DNA of 32,334 bases from an uncultured Verrucomicrobiota bacterium (GCA_903845125.1 CAIMWS010000222.1:1-32334), one strand, 5' to 3'; counted from the first letter of the stretch, positions 1 through 7,523 are shown. A program made the numbers and translations. The notes: generated from the sequence alone by a model not told the origin.

Positions 1-105
1 AGCCCACATTCGTGGGCACCAGCTCCTCGAGGATCTGCTTGCGCACGTACAGCACCCCGCAGCCCTCCACAGACAGCAGCCACTTGTGGCCGTCGGCCCC
101 CAAAG
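1..105 (-). pseudogene. Fragment of a class V (PLP-dependent) aminotransferase, cut by the window edge
   Basis: Read on the minus strand, the bases from about 105 down to 1 encode a peptide with DGHKWLL followed by EGCGVLYVRK and ELVPTNVG. This is the PLP-lysine region of class V aminotransferases (cysteine desulfurase / isopenicillin-N-epimerase-like), where the lysine of HKW carries the cofactor. In that family the lysine lies around residue 200, so about 600 bases of coding sequence should precede it. Instead a different gene with its own signal peptide starts at 356 in another frame, and the aminotransferase match stops near base 105. The piece therefore lacks its N-terminal half. It may be a rearranged remnant or an assembly chimera. 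The family is clear; the status as a pseudogene is an inference. Confidence 0.55.
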
Positions 106-356
106 GCATGTCCGATGCCCAATTCGGAATCCAGAAAAACCGGGGCCACCACCAGGCGAAGGGTGTAATTGGTGCGCCAAAGGCCGGGTTCATTCCAATA
201 ATAGTAGGCGTACCCGGCCAGCGGGCCGGTGTCTTCCAGCGGTTGGTTGTAGCCCAGTTGGATCAGGCTTCGTTTTTCAGGATCGATCTGGGCCAGGCCG
301 GCCGGTGCCCACCACCAAATGGCTATAATCAGGCAAGCTCTAAACCATTGCAGCAT
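1..356 (-). CDS. Exported protein of unknown function, N-terminal part, partial or chimeric
   Basis: The reading frame starts with ATG at 356 and stays open to the window edge. The first ~22 residues (MLQWFRACLIIAIWWW...AGLAQ) form a signal peptide. The mature part begins IDPEKRSLIQLGYNQPLE and is rich in aromatic residues, with alternating hydrophobic residues such as TNYTLRLVVAPVFLDSELGI. That pattern suits an outer-membrane or secreted beta-strand protein. I do not recognise the family. After about residue 84 the frame becomes Arg/Gly/Ala-rich and runs antiparallel to nothing protein-like, while another frame of the same bases encodes an aminotransferase motif. The natural C-terminus is therefore probably lost at a junction near bases 90-115. 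The gene lies 35 bases downstream of ndk on the same strand. Confidence 0.55.
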   Translation of the reverse strand, partial: MLQWFRACLIIAIWWWAPAGLAQIDPEKRSLIQLGYNQPLEDTGPLAGYAYYYWNEPGLWRTNYTLRLVVAPVFLDSELGIGHAFGGRRPQVAAVCGGLRGAVRAQADPRGAGAHECG

Positions 357-391
357 CTTGAGGGATAAAATCGCTCCGGAAGGCCCTGATT

Positions 392-841
392 TCAAGCCTG
401 AACCGTACCGCGAAACCACAAGGCGATTTCCCTTTGGGCAGACTCCGGGGAGTCGGCGGCATGAACCAGGTTGAAAGTGGCACGATTTTCCTGGTTGGCG
501 TCGGTAATGCTATCGGAACTGAAATCGCCCCGGATGGTCCCTGGAGGGGCTTGCAGGGGATCCGTGGGGCCGTTGAGTTGACGGATTTTCTGAACCACGT
601 TACGGCCGTTGAGAATGATAACCAGGACCGGTTTGTCTGCCAGGCATTGGGTGGTGCGGTCAAAAGCCGCCTGGTTGCGGCTTTTCAAATCGGCGTAATG
701 TTCCTCCCAAAGGGAGCGGGGAGGCCGGAGCCAGCGGGTATTGGCCACGCGGAAACCGGCCTCCTCATAGCGCGCCAGAATGGCGCCGGACAACCCACGC
801 TCCAAGGCGTCGAATTTCAGAAGCACGAGCGTTTCTTCCAT
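392..841 (-). CDS. ndk: Nucleoside diphosphate kinase
   Basis: This cytoplasmic enzyme transfers the gamma phosphate of ATP to nucleoside diphosphates through a phosphohistidine, balancing NTP and dNTP pools. The 149-residue length is normal for the family. Visible family landmarks are the N-terminal LLKFDALERGLSG (Lys9), the PGTIRGDFS segment around residues 100-107, and NLVHAADSPESAQREIALWF with His127 as the phosphorylated residue. The usual KPDA is KFDA here, and the usual HGSDS is HAADS; both are mild departures. It sits between a NIPSNAP protein (39-base gap) and an exported protein (35-base gap) on the same strand, so it may be cotranscribed with genes of unrelated function. The stop is TGA at 392-394. 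Confidence 0.9.
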   Translation of the reverse strand: MEETLVLLKFDALERGLSGAILARYEEAGFRVANTRWLRPPRSLWEEHYADLKSRNQAAFDRTTQCLADKPVLVIILNGRNVVQKIRQLNGPTDPLQAPPGTIRGDFSSDSITDANQENRATFNLVHAADSPESAQREIALWFRGTVQA

Positions 842-880
842 GAAATGCGTGAATAAGCCTGAGAGTAGGGGATCTACTGG

Positions 881-1624
881 TTACTTGGCGGGGGAGTAAT
901 CGGTAGGCTTCATAAAGACCGACTCCACCTTGGCGGCCAGCACACCATTGGTTTCGGAGGCTTTTTTGACGGCCACCCACGCAGGGTCTTCGCGGAAGGC
1001 ATCGAAGGACGCTTTGGCGGCCTCCTTGCTCTTGTGGGCCAGGATGTAGATCAAAGTATTCTCGGAACCTTTATCCGTGGGCGTCCAGTAACCCACGCTG
1101 GTCATGCCGTGCTTGGCGAACAAAGCCAGGGTGTGGTCCCGGAATCGGCTGTTCAGATCAGCCAGTTTGCCAGGGGCGGCGGTATAGGTGCGCAGCTCGA
1201 AGCACCGCTCCGGATCCTGGGCGGAGGCCTTCACATAAGGGGAATAATCGGTGGCGGCCAGGAACTTGACCTCCGCTTTGGTGACCAGCTTGCCATTGGC
1301 TTCCGAGGCTTTCCAGGCGGCCTGCCAGGCGGGATCGGCGCCAAAAGCCTTCCAGGCCTTTTCGCGGGCTTCGCGGCTGGGATAAGCCAGCAGATAGATG
1401 AGTTTGTTTTCGGGATTCTCCAGCGGCACCCAGTAGCCGAGATTGGTCATCCCGTGTTTCTCGAACAGCTTCAAGGTGTGGTTCCGGAACCGGGCTTGGA
1501 GGTCATCCAGCTTGCCGGGGGCGGCATAATAAATCCGCATTTCAAAACAGCGGGTGTCTTTCTCTGCGGCGAAGGTTGGGGCGATGATGCTGGCCAGCAG
1601 CAACGAGGTCATTAGTGTTTTCAT
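881..1624 (-). CDS. Exported tandem NIPSNAP-domain protein
   Basis: The 247-residue protein starts with a signal peptide (MKTLMTSLLLASIIAPTFAA) and then carries two NIPSNAP repeats offset by 115 residues. Both begin with a Cys-Phe-Glu segment (CFEMRIYYAAPGKL at 26 and CFELRTYTAAPGKL at 141), continue with RFR-(N/D)HT and KHGMT..GYW, and end in ATDYSP or PTDYSP. NIPSNAP domains are ferredoxin-like alpha/beta folds of dimeric alpha-beta barrel type, and their biochemical role in bacteria is largely unknown. The tandem copy probably lets one chain form the dimer-like pair. Export to the periplasm is predicted from the leader. It precedes ndk and follows the propeller gene on the same strand with a 99-base gap. 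The family is certain; the function is not. Confidence 0.88.
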   Translation of the reverse strand: MKTLMTSLLLASIIAPTFAAEKDTRCFEMRIYYAAPGKLDDLQARFRNHTLKLFEKHGMTNLGYWVPLENPENKLIYLLAYPSREAREKAWKAFGADPAWQAAWKASEANGKLVTKAEVKFLAATDYSPYVKASAQDPERCFELRTYTAAPGKLADLNSRFRDHTLALFAKHGMTSVGYWTPTDKGSENTLIYILAHKSKEAAKASFDAFREDPAWVAVKKASETNGVLAAKVESVFMKPTDYSPAK

Positions 1625-1723
1625 AGTGTGCGTCTATTGTTGTGCCATCGTCTCCGGGGAGGCAATCTTTTTAAGCCGGTTCTTAAGGCTCCGGCATTCC
1701 TTGAAAGGCCACCCGGCGATGGG

Positions 1724-2686
1724 TTAATGCCAGACTTCGCCTTTGATGACGTCGGCGGGTTTGTCCAGGAGTTGGATGCTGGAAATGGTTCGCATCGTGC
1801 GGTGATCGGAGAAGGTCCAGACCACTTTTTTATCGGGGGTGAGCTCGATCAGGTGCGGGGCGGTGCCGAAATGCCCATGGCCGAGCCAATTTGAAATCAC
1901 CGTGTTGCCATTAGGCAGACGCTGGAGACCGGTCATGAACTGGAGGGTGATGCCGGGCAATTCGGTGCGGGTGACCTGCCAGACCACCTTGCCATCGGGA
2001 TCCACCTCAAACACCCGGCCACCCTGGGGACCATTGTCGCCCACGGCCACCAAAGTGTTGCCGTTGGGGAGGCGGATGACGCTGTGCGGGCCGCCGGCAG
2101 CGGGGATTTCCCGGACCACCTTGCCGCTGGCATCGTATTCGCGCACGATCTGTGCGCCGTAGTGGGTCACCAGGTAATTGCCATTGGCCAGTTGGCGCGC
2201 GTTGCGCATGTAAACATGGCCCCCATCCTTGCCCTCGGGCAGCAAGCGGATTTCCTTGGCCAGGTGGCCATCAGGTGTCAGTTCAATCAAGCGCCCGGCG
2301 TTGCACTCGCCCACGAAGGTGTTGCCATTGGGCAAACGCTGGCACGCATAGATTTCGCTTTTGGATTCATAATTGAACACGACCTTTTTTTCGCGGGTCA
2401 CTTCTTTGACACCGTGGCCCGTGGTAAACAGCAGGTTCCCGTTGGGCAACACCCATAATTCATTGCAGGAGGGGGCGGGATATTCCCATTGCACCTGGCC
2501 GGACGGCCCGACAATAAAGACTTTGCCTTGGGAGTAGTCAGCGCAGGCAAACAAATGGCCCTGGCCTTCCTGGATGGGTTTTGGGGTGACAGTTTCAGGG
2601 GCCTGGCCCAAGCCGGTCACGGCGATCAAACAGGCCGACAGATTCAGCGTGGCGCGGAGCGCCCGCCAGATAACAGTTGCGTTCAT
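1724..2686 (-). CDS. Exported beta-propeller protein with LPNGN repeats (PQQ-like/arylsulfotransferase-like fold)
   Basis: This 320-residue protein has an N-terminal hydrophobic leader (NLSACLIAVTGLGQA), so it is probably periplasmic. The body is a propeller: blades carry (R/Q/V)LPNGN or LANGN turns about every 45-50 residues (VLPNGNLLFT, RLPNGNTFVG, QLANGNYLVT, RLPNGNTLVA, RLPNGNTVIS), alternating with strands such as VQWEYP and KVVWTF. Such proteins are common in Verrucomicrobiota and Planctomycetota and are usually hypothetical. No catalytic residues can be assigned. I chose ATG at 2686 over the in-frame ATG at 2704 because an AAAAGG sequence precedes it at good spacing and a perfect TATAAT lies only 20-25 bases upstream of 2704. 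It is the first gene of a minus-strand run with the NIPSNAP gene and ndk. Confidence 0.8.
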   Translation of the reverse strand: MNATVIWRALRATLNLSACLIAVTGLGQAPETVTPKPIQEGQGHLFACADYSQGKVFIVGPSGQVQWEYPAPSCNELWVLPNGNLLFTTGHGVKEVTREKKVVFNYESKSEIYACQRLPNGNTFVGECNAGRLIELTPDGHLAKEIRLLPEGKDGGHVYMRNARQLANGNYLVTHYGAQIVREYDASGKVVREIPAAGGPHSVIRLPNGNTLVAVGDNGPQGGRVFEVDPDGKVVWQVTRTELPGITLQFMTGLQRLPNGNTVISNWLGHGHFGTAPHLIELTPDKKVVWTFSDHRTMRTISSIQLLDKPADVIKGEVWH

Positions 2687-2724
2687 GGGCCTTTTATCAA
2701 ACATCGGCCGGGGCGTGGCAAGAC

Positions 2725-2730
2725 ATTATA
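2725..2730 (-). promoter_or_regulatory. Possible -10 box for the LPNGN-propeller gene
   Basis: On the minus strand, bases 2730-2725 read TATAAT, a perfect sigma70 -10 hexamer. No good -35 hexamer lies 16-19 bases upstream (that stretch is C-rich), so the promoter is weak, activator-dependent, or not real. A start site near 2718 would give a leader of about 32 bases to the ATG at 2686. Confidence 0.35.
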
Positions 2731-2815
2731 AGCCGTCTGGATATTTTCCGGGGGGCGAAATGACGGCTGGAGAGGAAATGCTCACCTTGCCGGGACGGCA
2801 AAATCCAGATCCCGG

Positions 2816-2844
2816 TTGACCAGCCAATCCGGACGGGGTATGAA
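2816..2844 (+). promoter_or_regulatory. Sigma70-like promoter for tRNA-Sec (and probably the GH38-like gene)
   Basis: TTGACC at 2816-2821 matches 5 of 6 positions of the -35 consensus. After exactly 17 bases comes TATGAA at 2839-2844, which matches 4 of 6 positions of the -10 consensus. Transcription would begin near 2851, about 38 bases before the tRNA 5' end, which suits a tRNA precursor with a leader for RNase P. No terminator hairpin with a T tract lies between the tRNA and the next coding sequence, so the same promoter may also serve the glycosidase gene. Confidence 0.55.
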
Positions 2845-2888
2845 ATAACCATAGTTCATGGATTCGCCGGTAAAGGCAACCGAAGGCT

Positions 2889-2982
2889 GGAGGTGAGAGT
2901 GGTCCGGTGACCATCGCAGTCTTCAAAACTGCCGTGCTTCCGAATGGGGGCAGGTTGGTTCGACTCCAATTCGCCTCCGCCA
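2889..2982 (+). tRNA. selC: tRNA-Sec (selenocysteine), anticodon TCA
   Basis: This 94-base gene folds as a bacterial selenocysteine tRNA. The acceptor has 8 base pairs (2889-2896 with 2971-2978, one G.T pair). A 6-bp D stem closes a 4-base CGGT loop (2899-2914). The anticodon arm GCAGT/ACTGC holds loop CTTCAAA with anticodon TCA at 2923-2925. A 7-bp variable arm runs 2935-2952, and a 5-bp T stem encloses TTCGACT (2954-2970). G at 2979 is the discriminator and CCA is encoded (2980-2982). The 8+5 arrangement, the long D stem with tiny loop and the TCA anticodon together are diagnostic. It would insert Sec at UGA codons with SelA, SelB and SelD, none of which is in this window. The GH38-like start codon lies only 21 bases downstream. 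Confidence 0.95.
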
Positions 2983-3003
2983 AAACAAAGTAAAGGGTTC
3001 GCA

Positions 3004-5730
3004 ATGGCAAAGATGAAGTTCCGACTCCTGTTTCCACTCCTGTTGCTGGCCTGGGGATGGCTGGCGCGCCAAACCACACGGGGAGCGGACGGCAGCCATC
3101 CCGATGTGCAGCCGCCGAGGCATTTTGTAGTGGTGTCCAAAAGCCATTTCGATATCGGCTATTCGGCCCTGGCCCGGGACGTGGAGCATGAGTATCGGAC
3201 GACGATGATCGACCGGGCGCTGGCGACCATGGAGGAAAACGCCCGGTTGGCGGGGCCGGGGGAGCAATTTGTATGGACCATCCCTGGCTGGCCGATGCAG
3301 ACCATCCTCTGGGACGGCCAGAACCCGCGGCGGAAGCAACGGATTGAGGAGGCGTTGAAACGCGGCAACCTGGTGATCCACGCGTTGCCGTACACCATCG
3401 AGACGGCTTCCGCCGACGTGGAAACGCTGGCGCGGTCGTTTATTTATTCTTCGCGGATCGCCCGCCGATATGGGCTGCCGCTGCCCCATGACGCCAAGAT
3501 GACCGACGTGCCCGGCCACGATTGGATTATTCCCACCCTGTTAAGCCAGGCCGGGGTGAAGTTTTTCCACCTGGGCGCGAACCCGACCAACATCCAGGTT
3601 AAGCAGCCGCGTTTGTTCTGGTGGGAGGGGCCGGATGGATCGCGGGTGCTGACCCTGTATTCATCCGGGTATGACAGCGGATTGCTGCCGCCCGCCGATT
3701 GGCCCCACCGGACCTGGCTGGCCATGGTGATGGGCGGGGATAACGAGGGGCCGCCCACCGCCGGGGTGGTGCGGGGCTGGATCGAAACGATCCGCAAAAA
3801 ATATCCGGACGCGAAAATCACCGTGGGGCGCATGGAGGATTTTGCGGAATCACTGCTCGCGGAAAAGCCTGATTTGCCGGTGGTGCGGGGCAATGTATCG
3901 GATAGCTGGATCCACGGGTTGGCCAGCTCGCCCAACGCGATGAAAACGCTCGCCAATATCCGCCCCAAGTTTTTTGCGCTGGAATCGCTGCGCACGCTCA
4001 ACATCCAACGGGGGATTCAGTTTCAATCCGGGGTGGAGGCGATCGCCGCGGGCTACGACAGCAGCCTGCGGTGGTCCGAGCACACCTGGGGCCTGGCCAA
4101 CCAGCATTTCGTGCCTGGCCTGCACGGTGAAGCGTTTCAAAAGGCCTATGCGGCCGGCCTGCCGCCCCATTATGCCCGGATGGTTGAATCGTGGAAGGAG
4201 CATGATCAATTCGCCTATCGGGCCGAGGACAACCTCGCGCCCCGGTTGGAGTCCGAGCTGCATACCCTGGCCGAAAACGTGAATGTCAAAGGCCTGCGGA
4301 TCGTGGTTTTCAATCCATCCCCCTGGCGGCGCGACGGTGTCGTGGACTTTGCCTTCCCATTCATGGGGAGCATGGCGGGACAGACCACGGTGCGAGCGGT
4401 GGACGATGGTGGGGTTCAAGCCCTCCAGACCTGGGGCGCCCACAGCCACCGGAATGGCCGTTTTGTGGCCAAAAATGTGCCACCCCTGGGCTACAAAACT
4501 TACGTGGCGGCGGGCGACAAACCACCGGCCACAGCGCTGGCTGGTGATGCCCGGAGCGGAACCATCGAGAACCGCTGGCTCAAGGTCACTTTCGATCCGG
4601 TGCGCGGCTGCATCTCCAGCATCCTGGTGAAAGCCACGGGCAGGGAATGGGTGGATCCAACCGCGCCCCACGGTTTTGGCCAATACCTTTACCAGCAATT
4701 CGACCGTGCGGAATGCGACGCTTACATCAACAGCTATATTCTTCCCTCCTACCGGGGCTCCCATGGGCCGATCACCGGCAAAAGCGTTTATGTTCCCGCG
4801 AGCGCAAAACATGTGGATTTCTCGCCCACCCACATGAATTTGGAGGTCGCCCGGGACGGATTCAGCATTACGGGCAGCCTGGTGCCTCCGGTGTCAGCTG
4901 GGGAGACCGCCCATACCGCCGGTTTGTCGGTGACGCTCTACGAGGAACTGCCGGTGGTGGACTTGAAGGTGAACGTCGTTTACCACCCGGCCACGGAGAA
5001 TCCGGAAGCGGGCTGGATCTGCCTGCCCCTGGCCATCCGCAATCCGCGATACCGGCTGCGCACACCGGGAGCTTTATGCGATCCCGCGCGGGATTTCATC
5101 GAAGGCGGCAACTTTGCGTTTTTCTGGACGCAAGGTGGGATAAGCGTGTGCGAGGCCGAAGGGGGCGGAGTGGGGCTTTGCTCCCCGGACGCCCCGGCCC
5201 TCAGTTTGGGGGAGCCAGGCAGCTATCGATTCCAAGGCCGCTGGGACCAACCGAAATCCCGCGTGTACGTGCATTTGTTCAACAATCAGTGGAACACCAA
5301 TTTCCGCTCGTTTTGGGCGGGGGATTTCAGCGCGCGCGTGCGGCTTTGGCCCATTGGCGAATTCGACCCGGAAAGGGATCTGGTGACTCCCTCTGAAGAA
5401 ACCGTGGCGCCGATGTTGACCGGCCTCAGCAATTATCTTCCCGGAAGCCTGCCGCCGGCGGCCGCGGGTCTGGAGCTTTCGCGGAAAGGGGTGGTGGTGA
5501 CGGCTTGGGGGCCAAATCCAGACGGTGAAGGCACCTTATTGCGGCTTTGGGAAATGGCAGGTAAAGGAGGGGCGGCCACTGTCCAATTCACGGCATTTCC
5601 CAATTTGACCCACGCCCAGCCGGTGGATCTGCGCGGCGAAAGCATTGGGTCCCCCATGGCGATCCAAAATGGCCGGCTGGCATTGGAACTGAAAGCATAC
5701 GCTCCGGCGAGTTTCCTGCTGCGCCCCTGA
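3004..5730 (+). CDS. Exported GH38-like glycoside hydrolase (DUF5054-type alpha-mannosidase relative)
   Basis: The 908-residue protein has a signal peptide (MKFRLLFPLLLLAWGWLA region). SKSHFDIGYS at residues 45-54 keeps the His-x-Asp pair (H48, D50) that binds zinc in GH38. MTDVPGHDW puts D168 where GH38 enzymes have their zinc-binding nucleophile (D-x-x-GH), followed by IIPTLLSQAGVKFF like the family's PQIL..AG segment. The C-terminal half is a beta-rich domain as in GH38 (VFNPSPWRRDGVV, then SGTIENRWLKVTFDP...GCISSI). The short SHFDIGY form matches DUF5054 rather than classic mannosidases, so the substrate is uncertain. I chose ATG 3004 because AAAGGG lies 6 bases upstream; the frame is open further back but only into the tRNA gene. 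A GH172 gene follows after 17 bases. Confidence 0.82.
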   Translation: MAKMKFRLLFPLLLLAWGWLARQTTRGADGSHPDVQPPRHFVVVSKSHFDIGYSALARDVEHEYRTTMIDRALATMEENARLAGPGEQFVWTIPGWPMQTILWDGQNPRRKQRIEEALKRGNLVIHALPYTIETASADVETLARSFIYSSRIARRYGLPLPHDAKMTDVPGHDWIIPTLLSQAGVKFFHLGANPTNIQVKQPRLFWWEGPDGSRVLTLYSSGYDSGLLPPADWPHRTWLAMVMGGDNEGPPTAGVVRGWIETIRKKYPDAKITVGRMEDFAESLLAEKPDLPVVRGNVSDSWIHGLASSPNAMKTLANIRPKFFALESLRTLNIQRGIQFQSGVEAIAAGYDSSLRWSEHTWGLANQHFVPGLHGEAFQKAYAAGLPPHYARMVESWKEHDQFAYRAEDNLAPRLESELHTLAENVNVKGLRIVVFNPSPWRRDGVVDFAFPFMGSMAGQTTVRAVDDGGVQALQTWGAHSHRNGRFVAKNVPPLGYKTYVAAGDKPPATALAGDARSGTIENRWLKVTFDPVRGCISSILVKATGREWVDPTAPHGFGQYLYQQFDRAECDAYINSYILPSYRGSHGPITGKSVYVPASAKHVDFSPTHMNLEVARDGFSITGSLVPPVSAGETAHTAGLSVTLYEELPVVDLKVNVVYHPATENPEAGWICLPLAIRNPRYRLRTPGALCDPARDFIEGGNFAFFWTQGGISVCEAEGGGVGLCSPDAPALSLGEPGSYRFQGRWDQPKSRVYVHLFNNQWNTNFRSFWAGDFSARVRLWPIGEFDPERDLVTPSEETVAPMLTGLSNYLPGSLPPAAAGLELSRKGVVVTAWGPNPDGEGTLLRLWEMAGKGGAATVQFTAFPNLTHAQPVDLRGESIGSPMAIQNGRLALELKAYAPASFLLRP

Positions 5731-5747
5731 AAACAGAAAATCCGAAA

Positions 5748-6824
5748 ATGAAAACCCAATTATATACATGCGGTGTCCTGGCGGGCATGCTGCTGGCGCT
5801 GGCTGGCTGCGGCACGGTAACCAACCAGGAAAATTCTTCCCTCACCCCGGCTTGGCAGCAACTCGCCGTGGTGGGTGATGGCGCACAAAGCCGGCTGGCC
5901 CCCAGCCATTGGCCTTATGACAAATACCCGGAATTACCGGAGATAACCCCCAAATCCAAAACGGTGCTGTTGGATGTGGATGGCCCCGGGGTGGTGACGT
6001 TGATGCATGTTTCAAAATATGGCGGTGGCGACCCTGCCGGGCTTCGGCTGCGGGTCTGGTATGATGCTGAAAAGCAGCCCGCAATCGATATGCCCTGGAT
6101 GGATTTCCTGGCCGATGTGGAAGGCCGGACAGCCTATTTCAGCACGGTCTATTTTTCGCACGTGAAGGACTCGCATAACTTCCGGCTGCCGATGCCCTTC
6201 CGCAAGCATATCCGCATGGAGGTGGAAAATCCGGGAGAAAGCAAATTCGGCGGCTACACGGACATCCAGTGGGAAAAGCTAAAGTCCCTGCCGCAGAATA
6301 CCGGCTATCTGCGCGTGGAATACCGCACGGGTGAACCGGTCATCCCCGCGGAAAAATTTGAGATCTGCAATCTCACCGGGCCGGGGGCGATCGTGGCGCA
6401 TTGGCTGCAACTGCAGGCGGATAACCCCAAAACCGTGACCAGCGATTTTATTTGCGAAGCCAACCAGGAGGTTTATCTCGATGGCAGCCCGCAGCCCCAA
6501 ATGGAATACCTTGGATCAGAAGATTGTTATGGTTTTTCCTGGGGCATGGGAGGTGGCGTCCAATCGGACCACTATGCGGCGATCATCCGCAAGGAAGCCT
6601 GGAAATCCGGCGGTTTGTTCACGATGCTCCGCTGCCGGAGCCTGGACCGGATCCAATACCAATCCGGGTGTCGGTGGGAGATCAATTACCAGAACGAATT
6701 TTTCTCCACCCCGGAACTGACCCGGCAACCCCGGTTGCACAGCCGGGCTTCTTTCCCCATGCCGCTGCGCAGCGCGATTTACTATTACGCGCCGCCGCGT
6801 CCCGGGCGGGCGGGCGTAAACTGA
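5748..6824 (+). CDS. GH172-family (DUF2961) lipoprotein
   Basis: This 358-residue protein starts with a lipoprotein signal peptide; the lipobox LALAGC puts the lipidated Cys at position 21, so it should be membrane-anchored and face the periplasm or outside. The body matches DUF2961: GPGVVTLMHVSKYGG near residues 77-91, then LRVWYDAEKQPAIDMPWMDFL, and LGSEDCYGFSWGM with E258, the conserved acid of the GSED motif. DUF2961 is glycoside hydrolase family 172, whose characterised members act on alpha-D-fructofuranosides and D-arabinofuranosides. It forms a two-gene unit with the GH38-like enzyme (17-base gap). Its last 40 bases overlap the 3' end of ispD on the other strand. Substrate here is unknown. 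Confidence 0.85.
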   Translation: MKTQLYTCGVLAGMLLALAGCGTVTNQENSSLTPAWQQLAVVGDGAQSRLAPSHWPYDKYPELPEITPKSKTVLLDVDGPGVVTLMHVSKYGGGDPAGLRLRVWYDAEKQPAIDMPWMDFLADVEGRTAYFSTVYFSHVKDSHNFRLPMPFRKHIRMEVENPGESKFGGYTDIQWEKLKSLPQNTGYLRVEYRTGEPVIPAEKFEICNLTGPGAIVAHWLQLQADNPKTVTSDFICEANQEVYLDGSPQPQMEYLGSEDCYGFSWGMGGGVQSDHYAAIIRKEAWKSGGLFTMLRCRSLDRIQYQSGCRWEINYQNEFFSTPELTRQPRLHSRASFPMPLRSAIYYYAPPRPGRAGVN

Positions 6825-7501
6825 GAATTGATCAGCCACTCGAGGTAGGGGAGGTCCCCCGGGATCGTGGCTTTGGGATTGGGGGCCAGGCTTTCCACCA
6901 GGCGGACAGGCTGGCCGATCCATTCGCACGCGGCGGTGTCATCCGTGATGGATAATTGGCGCTGGCGCACCGCTGCCAGGGCCTTTTTAATGACGTTCAC
7001 CTGGAAGGTTTGAGGGGTTTGCACGGCCCACAAACGGGAGCGGTCCACCGTGCGCTGGATCTCCGGACCCTCGGCGGCGGCCTCCTTGAGGGTATCGGTG
7101 ACGCGCTGAGCCGCCACGGCGGCGCCCATTTCACGGGCGGCTTCAATCGTGGCCTGAATGGTGGCCTCGCTGGTGCAGGGGCGGGCGCCATCCTGGATGG
7201 CGACGATGCTGCAATCCGGGTGGAGGGCGGCCAAGCCGTTCCATACCGAGTCCTGGCGTTCGGCTCCGCCCACGGCCAGCCGGAACGGTTTTTGGAGCTG
7301 GAAGCGGCGGGCCAGGGCGAGGAATTCACTTTGCATTCCATCGCGGACCACCAGCACGATATCTTCGATGCAGGCGGCGGAATCGAATCGCCGCCAAGTG
7401 TGGACAATCAAGGGTGCGCCGGCGAGATCCAGGAAGATTTTGTCCACTGGGGCGCCCATGCGCTTGCCCTGTCCGGCGGCAACAATAAGGGCGGAATTCA
7501 T
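6785..7501 (-). CDS. ispD: 2-C-methyl-D-erythritol 4-phosphate cytidylyltransferase
   Basis: IspD couples CTP to methylerythritol phosphate, the third step of the MEP route to isoprenoids, in the cytoplasm. The 238-residue length is close to the usual ~230. Family motifs are all present: AAGQGKRMG at 8-16 (CTP loop), GGAERQDSVWNGL near 78-90, DGARP at 104-108, QTPQTF near 161-166, TDD near 186-188 and NPKATIPGDL near 208-217. The last ~13 residues run antiparallel over the end of the GH172 lipoprotein gene. The start ATG at 7501 lies 22 bases after the recJ stop, so it is probably cotranscribed with recJ. ispF is not adjacent. Confidence 0.95.
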   Translation of the reverse strand: MNSALIVAAGQGKRMGAPVDKIFLDLAGAPLIVHTWRRFDSAACIEDIVLVVRDGMQSEFLALARRFQLQKPFRLAVGGAERQDSVWNGLAALHPDCSIVAIQDGARPCTSEATIQATIEAAREMGAAVAAQRVTDTLKEAAAEGPEIQRTVDRSRLWAVQTPQTFQVNVIKKALAAVRQRQLSITDDTAACEWIGQPVRLVESLAPNPKATIPGDLPYLEWLINSQFTPARPGRGGA

Positions 7502-7523
7502 AAAGCCTTTCAGCAGTCCCCAA

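Noticed and set aside
434..856. Long plus-strand frames opposite ndk, NIPSNAP, ispD, recJ and secDF
   Set aside because: They are antisense shadows caused by high GC, with compositions unlike proteins, while the minus-strand frames match known families.
1675..1695. GCCGG/CCGGC hairpin between the propeller and NIPSNAP genes as a terminator
   Set aside because: The stem is only five bases with an 11-base loop, and the downstream side on the minus strand is A-rich rather than a T tract.
2944..3003. Upstream extension of the GH38-like reading frame to an ATG at 2944
   Set aside because: The extension lies inside the tRNA-Sec gene. A ribosome binding site and signal peptide fit ATG 3004.
2982..6824. 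The GH38-GH172 pair as an island inserted at selC
   Set aside because: selC is a known integration site in other bacteria, but I found no integrase and no repeat of the tRNA 3' end downstream.
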